A stretch of DNA of 64,000 bases from Methylophilus sp. 42 (GTDB lineage: Bacteria; Pseudomonadota; Gammaproteobacteria; Burkholderiales; Methylophilaceae). Below are positions 33,713 through 43,551 of the stretch, one piece after another (within the stretch, counting starts at the first letter, position 1; each line of letters opens with the position of its first letter). The stretch is from NCBI RefSeq assembly GCF_000384155.1, contig NZ_KB913031.1, forward strand, positions 2,053,092-2,117,091, read 5' to 3'. Under the pieces are notes generated by a model. It did no database searches. It was given only the letters and a program-made list of their open reading frames with translations, and had not been told where the DNA came from. Made by a program: the position numbers and the translations under genes.

Positions 33713-35434
33713 ATGGCAACACTGGAAAGTTCAAGAAAACTGGGAGGCATGGCGCGCATGCTGGTGCAATCTTCGCTGATGAACGAAGATGATGCCGCCG
33801 CATTGCAAGAAAAGTCCTCTGCACAAAAGGTCAGTTTTCTGGCGGCAACGTTGGCGCAAAAAAAGATTTCGGCTAAAGATATTGCGCAAACAGCCTCGAA
33901 TGCTTTTGGCTTTCCCTTTCTAGACCTGGATGCGCTGGATCAAGACTCCCTGCCAGACAAAACCATAGACATAAAACTCATGCAGTCGCATCGGGTATTA
34001 CTGCTGCAACAAAAAAGCAATGTTGCCTATATTGCGATCTCCGACCCGACCAATCTGCACTCGCTGGATACTATCCAGTTTCAGATGGGCGCTACGCTGT
34101 TCCCGATCGTGGTGGAAGATGACAAGCTGGGCAAATGGATCGATAAAATTGTCGACTCCAAAGATACCAGCATGTCTAACCTCAATGCCGGCAGTGACGA
34201 TTTTGACCTGGGGATGGAAGAAGCTGGCGAAGAACAGGAAGCAGAAGTCATACAAGAAGTCGACGATGCGCCTGTGGTCAAGTTCTTGCAAAAAATATTG
34301 CTGGATGCCATTAACATGGGGGCGTCCGACTTGCACTTTGAGCCTTATGAAAAGTTTTACCGTATCCGCTTCAGGGTGGACGGCGTGTTAAGGGATATGT
34401 CGCAGCCGCCATTGGCTATTAAGGAAAAACTGGCCTCGCGCATCAAGGTCATCTCCAATCTGGATATTTCCGAAAAGAGAGTCCCGCAAGATGGGCGCAT
34501 GAAGTTAATTATCACCAAAACCCGTGCCATTGATTTCCGCGTCAGCACCTTGCCACTGATTCACGGTGAAAAGATTGTGATGCGGATCCTGGACCCAACC
34601 AGCGCGACACTAGGCATTGAAGCACTGGGCTATGAGGCAGAACAGCAAGCTTCGCTACTCAAGGCGATTCACCGCCCCTATGGCCTGGTACTGGTCACTG
34701 GGCCGACCGGCTCGGGTAAAACCGTCTCACTGTATACTTGTTTAAACCTGCTCAATGACCCTGGCGTCAATATTTCTACCGCTGAAGATCCGGCAGAAAT
34801 TCCTTTAGCGGGCATTAACCAGGTCAACGTGAATGATAAACAAGGTCTGACCTTTGCTGCGGCACTAAAATCCTTTTTACGCCAGGACCCGGACATCATC
34901 ATGATTGGTGAAATTCGTGACCTGGAAACTGCAGACATGGCAATCAAGGCAGCTTCTACCGGCCATATGGTATTGTCTACGCTGCATACCAATGATGCGC
35001 CAACTACTTTATCTCGATTATTGAATATGGGCGTCGCCCCCTTCAATATTGCTTCTGCCGTGACGTTAATTACAGCACAACGCTTGGCCAGACGCTTGTG
35101 CAAGCACTGCAAAGTGCCTTTAAATGTGCCACAAGAGGCACTGCTCAAAGTGGGCTTTACCGAAGCCATGCTGGAAGGTGACTGGCAATTATATGGCGCG
35201 AAAGAAGGCGGCTGTGAACACTGCAATAATGGCTACAAAGGCCGTGTCGGTATTTACCAGGTAATGCCTATCACTGAAGCCATGGCGCAAATCATTATGT
35301 CCAACGGCAATGCGCTGGATATTGCCGCGCAAGCGAAAAAAGACGGTGTGAAAGATTTACGCGAATCAGGCTTACTTAAAGTAAAACAGGGCCTAACCTC
35401 GATTGAAGAAGTGGAAGCGGTCACCAATGAATAA
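33713..35434 (+). CDS. pilB: type IV pilus assembly ATPase PilB
   Basis: Cytoplasmic motor for pilus extension, 573 residues. An N-terminal GSPII_E domain precedes the ATPase core with Walker A GPTGSGKT (about 330-337), Asp box AEDPAEIPLAGINQVNV, Walker B DPDIIMIGEIRD and His box STLHTNDAPTTLSRL. The zinc site has CKHCK and CEHCNNGYKGR. A stretch rich in Asp/Glu around residues 160-185 links the N-terminal domain to the core. Followed by pilC; pilD is not next to them. Confidence 0.96.
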   Translation: MATLESSRKLGGMARMLVQSSLMNEDDAAALQEKSSAQKVSFLAATLAQKKISAKDIAQTASNAFGFPFLDLDALDQDSLPDKTIDIKLMQSHRVLLLQQKSNVAYIAISDPTNLHSLDTIQFQMGATLFPIVVEDDKLGKWIDKIVDSKDTSMSNLNAGSDDFDLGMEEAGEEQEAEVIQEVDDAPVVKFLQKILLDAINMGASDLHFEPYEKFYRIRFRVDGVLRDMSQPPLAIKEKLASRIKVISNLDISEKRVPQDGRMKLIITKTRAIDFRVSTLPLIHGEKIVMRILDPTSATLGIEALGYEAEQQASLLKAIHRPYGLVLVTGPTGSGKTVSLYTCLNLLNDPGVNISTAEDPAEIPLAGINQVNVNDKQGLTFAAALKSFLRQDPDIIMIGEIRDLETADMAIKAASTGHMVLSTLHTNDAPTTLSRLLNMGVAPFNIASAVTLITAQRLARRLCKHCKVPLNVPQEALLKVGFTEAMLEGDWQLYGAKEGGCEHCNNGYKGRVGIYQVMPITEAMAQIIMSNGNALDIAAQAKKDGVKDLRESGLLKVKQGLTSIEEVEAVTNE

Positions 35435-35471
35435 CTCCGGTGAGTCAATCAACCAATTTTAAGAAAACACT

Positions 35472-36695
35472 ATGGCGACTGGCAATATCAAACAATCCGT
35501 ATACCAATGGGAAGGTAAAGACCGCAAAGGCAAGCTGGTCAAAGGCGAGATGCGTGCCAATGGCGAAGCCGTGGTCAATGCCACGTTGCGTCGCCAGGGC
35601 ATTACGATCATCAAGGTCAAAAAGCAAAGCTCACTAGCCATCAAAGGCAAAGTCACAGACAAAGATGTCACCTTGTTCACCCGCCAGCTCGCCACCATGA
35701 TGAAAGCTGGCGTGCCTTTATTGCAAGCTTTTGATATTGTCGGCAAAGGGCACCATAATCCGGCTGTGTCAAAACTGCTAGGCGATATTAAGTCCGATGT
35801 TGAAACCGGCAGCAGTTTGAGCGCGGCTTTCCGCAAATACCCGCTGCATTTTGATCAACTGTTCTGTAACCTGGTGGGCGCCGGTGAGCAGGCAGGTATT
35901 CTGGACTCTTTACTTGAGCGATTGGCGACCTATAAAGAAAAAATTCTCGCCATTAAAAGCAAAATCAAATCTGCATTGGTATATCCAGCGTCGATTATCG
36001 TCGTCGCGTTTGTCATTACCGCCGTGATTATGATTTTCGTAGTCCCTGCATTTAAAGACCTGTTCAGCAGTTTTGGGGCAGATTTACCGGGCCCAACGGT
36101 CGTAGTGATCAACTTATCCGATTTCTTTGTTAAATGGTGGTGGGCAGTCTTTGGCTCGATTGGCGGCGGCTTATGGTTCTTCTTCTACACATGGAAGCGC
36201 TCCGAGAAACTGCAAGCGACCATGGACCGCCTCATGCTGCGGTTGCCCATTTTCGGTGAATTGATCCGTAAAGCCACTATTGCGCGCTTTGCCCGTACAC
36301 TATCGACCATGTTTGCGGCGGGTGTGCCATTGGTAGAGGCGCTGGACTCCGTCGCCGGGGCTTCTGGCAACAAAGTGTATTTTGATGCCACCAAGAAAAT
36401 CCAAAGCGAAGTCAGTACCGGCACCAGCCTCACTGTATCGATGCAGAATACCAATGTATTCCCTAATATGGTTATTCAGATGACCGCGATTGGTGAAGAA
36501 TCCGGCTCTTTAGACGGCATGCTGACCAAAGTGGCTGACTTCTACGAAGGTGAAGTGGATGATGCAGTGGCAGCCATTTCCAGCCTGATGGAGCCTGTGA
36601 TCATGGTGGTATTGGGGGTGTTGATCGGTGGCCTGGTCGTCGCCATGTATATGCCTATCTTCAAAATGGGCAAGGTGGTCAGTGGCGGCGGTTAA
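35472..36695 (+). CDS. pilC: type IV pilus inner-membrane platform protein PilC
   Basis: 407 residues with two T2SSF domains, each around a FTRQLATMMKAGVPL-like motif (second copy FARTLSTMFAAGVPL), and membrane helices near residues 170-195, 220-240 and at the C-terminus. It anchors PilB and the pilus at the inner membrane. 37 bases downstream of pilB. The gene ends before a bidirectional terminator, so the operon here is pilB-pilC only. Confidence 0.95.
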   Translation: MATGNIKQSVYQWEGKDRKGKLVKGEMRANGEAVVNATLRRQGITIIKVKKQSSLAIKGKVTDKDVTLFTRQLATMMKAGVPLLQAFDIVGKGHHNPAVSKLLGDIKSDVETGSSLSAAFRKYPLHFDQLFCNLVGAGEQAGILDSLLERLATYKEKILAIKSKIKSALVYPASIIVVAFVITAVIMIFVVPAFKDLFSSFGADLPGPTVVVINLSDFFVKWWWAVFGSIGGGLWFFFYTWKRSEKLQATMDRLMLRLPIFGELIRKATIARFARTLSTMFAAGVPLVEALDSVAGASGNKVYFDATKKIQSEVSTGTSLTVSMQNTNVFPNMVIQMTAIGEESGSLDGMLTKVADFYEGEVDDAVAAISSLMEPVIMVVLGVLIGGLVVAMYMPIFKMGKVVSGGG

Positions 36696-36710
36696 AAACC
36701 GTCGCATACA

Positions 36711-36741
36711 AAAAAAGGGGCTATTCAATAGCCCCTTTTTT
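36711..36741. terminator. bidirectional terminator between pilC and dsbC
   Basis: GGGGCTATT / AATAGCCCC stem flanked by six A and six T residues; stops both converging transcripts. Confidence 0.85.
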
Positions 36742-36756
36742 AATTTCTCGATAATA

Positions 36757-37497
36757 TTACAACGTCTTCTTTGCTGCCTGTAACGACTTCTCAATTTCAT
36801 CAGCAGGCTGCGCACCTAACATACGCTTGCCATTTTCAAAGAACAGGGTCGGCGTGCTGTTAACCCCCACTTTATGCGCCAATTCGCCGACTTTTTCCAG
36901 CGGCACGTCACATTTAGCTGTAGAAGTTGGGAGTTTGTTATTGAAAATCCAGTCCTGCCAGGCTTTCACACGATTGCTGGCACACCAGATACTGCGTGAT
37001 TTATTGGCCGCATCCGGGTGCAATTGCTCAATCGGGTACAAGAAAGTGTAAATGGTCACGTCGTTAATATTGCTAAGCTCTTTCTGCTCCAGACGTTTAC
37101 AGAATGGGCAGTCCACATCTGAAAACACCACCAGTTTGCGGCTGCCATTACCTTTAACCACTTTAATCGCCTGATCCAGCGGCAAGCTGTTGAAGTCAAT
37201 TTTAGTCAATTCATCCATGCGCTCACCGGTAATGTCTTTTTTGGTTTTTGGATCAACCAGGCGACCTTCGGCAATCAGGAAACTGAACTTATCATCGGTA
37301 TAAATAATTTGCCCACCCATAAATACTTCATACAGGCCTGGGTATGGCGTTTTGGTTACACTGTCGACCTTGAATTTTGGATAAGCGCCTTCTACCAGCT
37401 TTTTCAGGCTAGCTTCGTCTGCAACGCTGTTAAAAGACCATAGCGTGGCCAAGGCAATCAAGCCGCCCATCACACACTGGCCGATAGATTTTTTCAT
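36757..37497 (-). CDS. dsbC: DsbC-like periplasmic disulfide isomerase
   Basis: 246 residues with an N-terminal signal peptide. DsbC-type dimerisation domain (FKVDSVTKTPYPGLYEVFMGG), then a thioredoxin fold with the redox site CPFC in FSDVDCPFCKRLE near residue 130 and the cis-Pro segment STPTLFF. It corrects wrong disulfides in the periplasm. Start at the ATG giving MKKSIGQ. Lies 42 bases downstream of the UbiI-like hydroxylase. Confidence 0.9.
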   Translation of the reverse strand: MKKSIGQCVMGGLIALATLWSFNSVADEASLKKLVEGAYPKFKVDSVTKTPYPGLYEVFMGGQIIYTDDKFSFLIAEGRLVDPKTKKDITGERMDELTKIDFNSLPLDQAIKVVKGNGSRKLVVFSDVDCPFCKRLEQKELSNINDVTIYTFLYPIEQLHPDAANKSRSIWCASNRVKAWQDWIFNNKLPTSTAKCDVPLEKVGELAHKVGVNSTPTLFFENGKRMLGAQPADEIEKSLQAAKKTL

Positions 37498-37539
37498 GAC
37501 ATACTCTTTCTCAAACATGCGCAATGGCTCTCTGCCATA

Positions 37540-38748
37540 TCAGCCTTGAGTCGCTGCGCGAATTAAAAAACGTTTAAGCATAGCACTGTTTTCCACCCCA
37601 TGTAAGCCTAGCAGGGCGGCGTGTGTCCACACGGCTTGCGGACGCGCAAACAAGCCATCCAGGCCGCGTGTCAGTGCATGCATCTTCAAAATATCCGGCT
37701 GCCGTGTACGCATGACATGCCGTAAAAAACGTGCGTCGCCTAATGGCCTGATCGCTGGCAATTGGGCAACCTGCGCACAAAGTGCTTGTACATCCTGAAA
37801 ACCCAGGTTGACGCCTTGCCCAGCCATCGGATGCACCTGATGCGCGGCATCGCCTAACAGCATGACTTGCGGCAACGCCATGGTATCGGCGGTGTTCTGC
37901 ATCAGCGGGAAAGCTAATACAGGGCCGCTATGCGTTAACTGCCCAAGCAATTGACCACTGCGCTCAGCCACCTCGGCTGAGAATGCTTCTGCAGACAATC
38001 CTTGTTTTTGCGTGGCAAGCGCAAGAGGCAAAGCCCACACCAGTGATACCTGTTGTTGCGGCATGGGCAACAAAGCCAAGGTCTCATGTTCGCCAAACCA
38101 CTGTCTGGCAATATTGTCATGTGGCCGCTCGGCTTTAAAGTTGGTCACCAACGCCGTTTGTGCAAAATCCACTTGCTGCACACCCACGTCACATTGCGAC
38201 CGCACCCATGAACGTGCACCATCAGCGCCTAATAACAATGACGCCTCAATCTCATGCTGCGGTAAGGATAAGCGCACGATATGACCGCAATGTTGCAATG
38301 ACTGCGCCGGGGCGTCGGTGATCACAGTCACCTCAGACTCCGCTAATGCCTGCCAGCAAGCATGCATCAAGGCCTGGCTTTCAACGATGTACCCCATCTC
38401 AGACAGGTGCGCTTCGTCGGCATGCAGGCGCAAGCTAGGCGTAGCATGGCTATGGGTGGGCGACCATAAGTGCATGGCTGCAATCGGGTTAATTCGACTG
38501 GCTGGCAAACGCGACCACACGCCCAGCTCGCGCAACCAGTCTACGGTTTGATTAGTGAGTGCATAGATACGGGCATCCCAATGCGCCATATCTGCAATCC
38601 AGTCCTCAGGCAGTGATTGTGCCGGCTTGGCATCGGTCAATACCACCTGTTTACCCAGACGCGACAGGGCAATGGCCGCAGTCAGGCCCACCAGGCCTGC
38701 GCCCACAATCGCGACATCGGTTTTAATCAAAGGATGTTCAGCTGCCAT
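37540..38748 (-). CDS. FAD-dependent ubiquinone-biosynthesis hydroxylase (UbiI/UbiF-like)
   Basis: 402-residue flavoprotein monooxygenase. The N-terminal GxGxxG in VAIVGAGLVGLTAA binds FAD, LLLGADGARSWVR is the DG motif, and GDAAHQVHPMAGQGVNLGFQD the second FAD motif typical of UbiF/UbiI/COQ6. It hydroxylates a ring position of the ubiquinone precursor; which carbon is not decidable. It overlaps the UbiH-like gene by 11 bases, so both are co-transcribed. Confidence 0.85.
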   Translation of the reverse strand: MAAEHPLIKTDVAIVGAGLVGLTAAIALSRLGKQVVLTDAKPAQSLPEDWIADMAHWDARIYALTNQTVDWLRELGVWSRLPASRINPIAAMHLWSPTHSHATPSLRLHADEAHLSEMGYIVESQALMHACWQALAESEVTVITDAPAQSLQHCGHIVRLSLPQHEIEASLLLGADGARSWVRSQCDVGVQQVDFAQTALVTNFKAERPHDNIARQWFGEHETLALLPMPQQQVSLVWALPLALATQKQGLSAEAFSAEVAERSGQLLGQLTHSGPVLAFPLMQNTADTMALPQVMLLGDAAHQVHPMAGQGVNLGFQDVQALCAQVAQLPAIRPLGDARFLRHVMRTRQPDILKMHALTRGLDGLFARPQAVWTHAALLGLHGVENSAMLKRFLIRAATQG

Positions 38749-39910
38749 AACTCATCTTGTTGACCAGGAAACGCCGCGCTATCGGCAACAGGCTGAGCGC
38801 ACCCAGGCCAGCCCCCCTTAACAGGCCGACCCCAACCAAGTCATTGGAAAATACATTGACCAGAAAATCGGTGAACTGCAAGCCACGACCAGTATCGCGC
38901 TGGCGAGACTGGTGATACTCCGCTAGGCGGTGTGCAGCTCCCCATTCATTGGCTTGCGTCGATGCTACATTTTTGGCCAGTGCCACGGCATCGCGGATGC
39001 CGACATTAAACCCCTGCCCCGCTACCGGGTGCATGGTTTGCGCCGCGTTACCGATGACCACGCAATGCGCGGCGAACGTCTGGCCCAGTTTACTCAATTT
39101 GAGTGGGAACCTGAATCGTTTACCCGCATGCAAAAACTTTCCAACGCGGTCACCAAATGCCTCATGCAAGGCTTGTAGAAAAGCAGCGTCATCCAGCGCG
39201 GCGATCTCATCCAGATAGGCCTGCTCGCCCGTCCACACCAGCGAAAATTGTTGCCCGTTGGGTAATAGTGCCATTGGCCCGCGTGGCGTAAACCGCTCGT
39301 AGGCAATATTGTGGTGCGGCTGCTCGGTTTGCACCAGACCAACCAGCGCATCATGCCCGTAATGCTTGGTTTCGCGCACTAGGCCTGGAATCGCCTCCAA
39401 GCTACGGCCACCATCAGCAATCACGGCCAAAGGCGTCGCTAATACCTGTACGCCATCATCAATAGGCTGATACTCAATCTCCGTCGCGCTGGCATGTACA
39501 TTCAGGCCGGTCACCGGCACCTGGTATTGCATGGTGATGCCAGCAGGTGATTGCTCAAGCCGCGCATCCAGCGCCTGCATCAAGGCGCCATAAGAAACCA
39601 CATACCCCAAGGCAGGCAAATCATGCTCCTGCGCCTTAAGCACGGTGCGGCCAAAACCTTTCTGTTGCGAAACATGAATGGTTTCAATCGCGGTGACAGC
39701 GGTTTCCAGTAGAGACCACACGCCTAGTTGCGCCAATACCAGGCGCGTGCCGTAAGACAATGCCAACGCGCGGCCATCGCCATACATGGCACCTGGCGAC
39801 TGCGCCTCCAGCACCGTCACCGGCACACCGGATTGTTGCAACGATAGCGCCAGCACCAGCCCGACCGGGCCGCCGCCTATCACTACCGGATGGTCTATAG
39901 TTTGCATCAC
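38738..39910 (-). CDS. ubiH: 2-octaprenyl-6-methoxyphenol hydroxylase (UbiH-like)
   Basis: 390 residues. PVVIGGGPVGLVLALSL is the FAD Rossmann motif; GNAAQTMHPVAGQGFNVGIRD is the form seen in UbiH rather than UbiI/UbiF (GDAAH). It hydroxylates the quinone ring in aerobic ubiquinone synthesis. It lies just downstream of pepP, the pepP-ubiH-ubiI order common in proteobacteria. Confidence 0.85.
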   Translation of the reverse strand: MMQTIDHPVVIGGGPVGLVLALSLQQSGVPVTVLEAQSPGAMYGDGRALALSYGTRLVLAQLGVWSLLETAVTAIETIHVSQQKGFGRTVLKAQEHDLPALGYVVSYGALMQALDARLEQSPAGITMQYQVPVTGLNVHASATEIEYQPIDDGVQVLATPLAVIADGGRSLEAIPGLVRETKHYGHDALVGLVQTEQPHHNIAYERFTPRGPMALLPNGQQFSLVWTGEQAYLDEIAALDDAAFLQALHEAFGDRVGKFLHAGKRFRFPLKLSKLGQTFAAHCVVIGNAAQTMHPVAGQGFNVGIRDAVALAKNVASTQANEWGAAHRLAEYHQSRQRDTGRGLQFTDFLVNVFSNDLVGVGLLRGAGLGALSLLPIARRFLVNKMSYGS

Positions 39911-39952
39911 GCTGACTGCCTTTGACTCAATCTCAATGTACTTTCTAATCGC

Positions 39953-41254
39953 TTATGCGCGCTGACGCATCATCGCCTCAATGTCGGCAACCGTTTTTAC
40001 TGCCGCTGAGGTAATGACGTCATGCCCCTTGTCGGTCACCAGCACATCATCTTCAATACGGATGCCAATATTCCAGAAATGTTCAGGCACATTGTCTGCC
40101 GGACGCACATAGCAGCCTGGCTCTACCGTCAGCATATTGCCGGGCTGTAGCATGACCCAGTCACCATCAGCGGTTTTATACTCACCGGCATCATGCACAT
40201 CCAGCCCCAGCCAGTGGCCAGTACGGTGCATGTAAAACTGGCGGTAACTGCCGGTTTCCAGCACGGCATCACGGCTGCCCTGGCACAAACCATAATGGAT
40301 AAAGCCATCCACCAGCACATCCAGTGCAGCCTCATGCGGCGCATTCCAGTGATGCTGCGGGCTCACGCTGGCAATAGCCGCCGCCTGTGATGCCAGCACC
40401 AGTTCATACAAATCTTTTTGCGGACCACTGAAACGGCCACTCACAGGAAAAGTGCGCGTAATGTCAGAAGCATAGCCATCCAGCTCACACCCGGCATCGA
40501 TCAGCAGCAAATCGCCCACGTTTAGCTGAGCGTTATTAGCGTTGTAATGCAAGGTGCAGGCATTGGCCCCACCTGCCACAATGCTGGTATAGGCTGGCGC
40601 CTGTGCGCCCTGACTATAAAACGCATGTAAAAATTCCGCTTCAATTTCATACTCCCACTTACCTGGGATCACTGCCTGCATGGCGCGATTGTGTGCGCTG
40701 GCGGCAATATTAGCCGAGCGGCGCATCAGGTCGATTTCGAAAGGTGATTTAAGCAGACGCATGGCATCCAGCGTTTGACGTACGTCAACCAGCTTGGATG
40801 GCGCTTGTACGCCCGTGCGGGCTTGCGCCTTGACGGCATTCAGCCAGCTACTGACTTTGGCATCCCAGCCTGCATCACTGCCCAGGCTGAAAAACAACTC
40901 TGGCTGATTTGCCATCAATTTGGGCAACTGTTCATCTAGTTGCGTGATGGAATACGCCTCATCAAAACCGAATTCTGTTTTAGCTGCGTCTGGGCCATAA
41001 CGAAAACCGTCCCAGATTTCGCGATCAATGTCTTTATCACGGCAAAACAGAATCGTTTTTGGCGATGGCCCGGCAATCAGCACCAACACGGCTTCAGGCT
41101 CTTTAAAACCTGTCAGGTAATAAAAATAACTGTCAAAACGGTAAGGGTAATGACTGTCACGATTGCGCGTCACTTCGGGTGCGGTTGGAATCACCGCGAT
41201 ACCCGCTTGCATGCTGGTGATCAGTTGCTGGCGACGACGGGAAAATTCTTGCAT
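39953..41254 (-). CDS. pepP: Xaa-Pro aminopeptidase (aminopeptidase P)
   Basis: Removes N-terminal residues preceding proline. 433 residues with an N-terminal AMP_N domain (FSRRRQQL, then FYYLTGFKEPEAVLVL) and a pita-bread M24 domain with metal ligands in DAGCELDGYASDITRTFP, HRTGHWLGLDVHD, LTVEPGCYV and IRIEDDVLV. Start chosen at the ATG giving MQEFSRRRQ as in homologues; 19 earlier in-frame codons have no family match. Confidence 0.93.
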   Translation of the reverse strand: MQEFSRRRQQLITSMQAGIAVIPTAPEVTRNRDSHYPYRFDSYFYYLTGFKEPEAVLVLIAGPSPKTILFCRDKDIDREIWDGFRYGPDAAKTEFGFDEAYSITQLDEQLPKLMANQPELFFSLGSDAGWDAKVSSWLNAVKAQARTGVQAPSKLVDVRQTLDAMRLLKSPFEIDLMRRSANIAASAHNRAMQAVIPGKWEYEIEAEFLHAFYSQGAQAPAYTSIVAGGANACTLHYNANNAQLNVGDLLLIDAGCELDGYASDITRTFPVSGRFSGPQKDLYELVLASQAAAIASVSPQHHWNAPHEAALDVLVDGFIHYGLCQGSRDAVLETGSYRQFYMHRTGHWLGLDVHDAGEYKTADGDWVMLQPGNMLTVEPGCYVRPADNVPEHFWNIGIRIEDDVLVTDKGHDVITSAAVKTVADIEAMMRQRA

Positions 41255-41339
41255 GGGAACACTCAAGGCACATTCTGAATAGTGAGGAATTGTAGCGTAT
41301 TTGGGTGGCAATTGCTGGAATGGTTCCGGCCAAATGCGG

Positions 41340-42119
41340 TCAGAAGCCCATCATTTCATATAACTCAGATTGCCTGACATTTTTTTCGGCATTTTGCAGC
41401 GTGCCATCATCCTGCCATTGCTGCAGTTGGTGCGCCAGGATAGGCCGCACCTGCCCGGCACGCATGCCGGGTTTAATCGCAGGCAAATACAGCATCTTCA
41501 GCAATAAAGCATCGAGGCCAGTGAGTAATGACTCTGGCGTTTTATCGTTAAATACCGAGGGATACACTTTGTCGGAATCATTCGGCAAGCCCATGGCCTG
41601 CGTGATCTCTTCCACAATACAAGATACCAGCGAACCACGCTCATTCGCATGGTCGACAGGAATCACCACCCAGGCGCGCTTGATGGCATTTTGTGCATCG
41701 AGGGTGAGGCCGAACATACATATGGCATCGGCGGGTGGTGGCCTGCTTTTATTGCCACTTACTTGTGCAACTTCTTGATGCCACAGGGCAGACTGGCTAA
41801 ACACCACTGTCATATTAGCTTCTGCTGCGCTAGCTGCAAAACTGATCGGGTGACCGGTAATTTGCGACAAATGGTGTAAATGATAGCGCGTAAGTTTCGT
41901 GTGTTTGTCAGCCTGGTCTGCATGATGCACCAACCATACCTTGACCGGCTGCTGCCATTTGCGCACGACTTGCTCGCCCGCAATATATTCACTATGCAGC
42001 GCCACCTCATTGAATGCCTGCTGCAAATACGCCGGTGACTGCCAGGATTCTTCCGCGAATGCCGATGCTGCCAGCATGAGGCACGGCAACAGAAAAACCA
42101 TCAGCCAATGCTTAATCAT
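41340..42119 (-). CDS. exported DUF2927-like protein
   Basis: 259 residues with a signal peptide (LMLAASAFAEES). The segment SCIVEEITQAMGLPNDSD followed by PSVFND matches the DUF2927 family of exported proteins as I remember it; EEITQ resembles a zincin-like helix but lacks a clear HExxH. Function unknown. Its start overlaps the DUF3820-like gene by eight bases, so the two are probably co-transcribed. Confidence 0.7.
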   Translation of the reverse strand: MIKHWLMVFLLPCLMLAASAFAEESWQSPAYLQQAFNEVALHSEYIAGEQVVRKWQQPVKVWLVHHADQADKHTKLTRYHLHHLSQITGHPISFAASAAEANMTVVFSQSALWHQEVAQVSGNKSRPPPADAICMFGLTLDAQNAIKRAWVVIPVDHANERGSLVSCIVEEITQAMGLPNDSDKVYPSVFNDKTPESLLTGLDALLLKMLYLPAIKPGMRAGQVRPILAHQLQQWQDDGTLQNAEKNVRQSELYEMMGF

Positions 42120-42342
42120 GAGGTTTCGCCGCCTCAGCGCGTAGCGGCGTTAACAGCGATGACAAGCCATTGTGGTCAATTTCACGCATCAATTGCAACA
42201 GGCGGCCTAGTTCGCCTGGTGGAAAACCCTCACGTGCAAACCAGTGCAGATAATGGCCCGGCAAGTCGGCGATCAGCCTGCCCTGATATTTGCCATAAGG
42301 CATTTTGAGGGTAACCAACTGCATCAGATCTTCTTTTTTCAT
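42112..42342 (-). CDS. small DUF3820-like protein
   Basis: 76 residues starting MKKEDLMQLVTLKMPYGKYQG. The pattern MPYGKYQGRLIADLPGHYLHWFAREGFPPGELG is spread over residues 14-46 and matches the DUF3820 family (sometimes called quorum-sensing-regulated virulence factor). Cytoplasmic, no signal peptide. A TTG seven codons earlier is an alternative start. No biochemical role can be given. Confidence 0.75.
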   Translation of the reverse strand: MKKEDLMQLVTLKMPYGKYQGRLIADLPGHYLHWFAREGFPPGELGRLLQLMREIDHNGLSSLLTPLRAEAAKPHD

Positions 42343-42514
42343 GGGAACAATAGGGATGAGCAATACATTATTTTAAGCACAATCCACTATTTTTAAGCTT
42401 TATTTCACAACGGCCCTAAAAAAATCCCGCCGCCAGCCGTTATTCCCCTTGAGTATGCTTGAATACTTAACAATAAGAAGATTCTTTGCGTTGAATTTAA
42501 CATCGCGAGAGGCC

Positions 42515-43546
42515 ATGATGCAATACGAAATTACTAAAGAAAAAAGTGCAGAATATCTGCGACAAGCCATCCATCATATGTCGATGCAGGATGCGGCTTT
42601 TCATCCGGTCAGCTACGCGGTCTGGTATGAATATTCCTCTGGCGAACATGTGCGCCTGATTGAAGAAGTGAATGATTTGATTGAGAAAGAGAAAAGACTT
42701 AACGAAAAGAGCACTACTCACCTGTTTAACAAACACATTGCCGGTGCCGATGCCGATAGTGCCAAGGTACTGGTGGAGCGCTTCAACCAGGTGGTGACCA
42801 GTATCACCTCTTCCACAGAAAAAGCCGGGCAAGAGACCTCACAGTTTAGAAAGTCACTCGATGCCTGGTCTGATGAGATTCAACAACTGGATCCGCAGCT
42901 AGGGGCGCAATTAGGCTCTTTGCTGTCTGACACCCAACAAATGCAAACCTCCATGCATGGTTTACAGCATCAACTAACCTCTAGTCTGGAGGAAATCGCT
43001 GACCTGAAAAACGAGATTATGAAAGCCAAGCAAGAGGCGATCTCGGATGGTCTGACCGGACTGATGAACCGTAAAGGATTTGATAGCGCATTGCATCAAT
43101 GCCTGGACACCGGGCCCGCTGAAGAAACATGCCTGATGATTGCCGATATTGATTTCTTTAAAAAAGTAAATGACAGCTACGGACATTTATTCGGCGACAA
43201 AGTAATTCAGGCCGTGGCCAGGATATTAAAAACCGTGTCGGGCAATTTATATACCGCTGCCCGCTACGGTGGTGAAGAATTTGTGCTGTTGCTGCCGCAC
43301 ACCAGTATGGATATTGCACACGAAATTGCAGAGAATATTCGTCGCCAGGTCGCCGCCATCACCATTAAAAACAATGTCACCCAGCGGCTGATTTCCAACA
43401 TTACCATTTCCATGGGCGTCACCGCTTACCATCCGGGGGAATCTGCTGACAGCTTTATCACACGGGCTGACCAGGCTTTATATACCTCAAAAGCACAAGG
43501 CCGTAACCAGGTCACCCTGTTAAACGGAGAACTTGCAGCCGCCTGA
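42515..43546 (+). CDS. diguanylate cyclase (GGDEF) with N-terminal helical region
   Basis: 343 residues. The N-terminal 165 residues contain no known sensor domain but have long helical, probably coiled-coil stretches. The GGDEF domain (about 190-340) has DGLTGLMNRKGFD, DIDFFKKVND and the active site RYGGEEF, so it should make cyclic di-GMP. The RxxD inhibitory site normally found five residues before GGDEF is absent. GAGAGG precedes the ATG giving MMQYEITK; 22 earlier in-frame codons are rejected. No membrane helix. Confidence 0.88.
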   Translation: MMQYEITKEKSAEYLRQAIHHMSMQDAAFHPVSYAVWYEYSSGEHVRLIEEVNDLIEKEKRLNEKSTTHLFNKHIAGADADSAKVLVERFNQVVTSITSSTEKAGQETSQFRKSLDAWSDEIQQLDPQLGAQLGSLLSDTQQMQTSMHGLQHQLTSSLEEIADLKNEIMKAKQEAISDGLTGLMNRKGFDSALHQCLDTGPAEETCLMIADIDFFKKVNDSYGHLFGDKVIQAVARILKTVSGNLYTAARYGGEEFVLLLPHTSMDIAHEIAENIRRQVAAITIKNNVTQRLISNITISMGVTAYHPGESADSFITRADQALYTSKAQGRNQVTLLNGELAAA

Positions 43547-43551
43547 TTACT

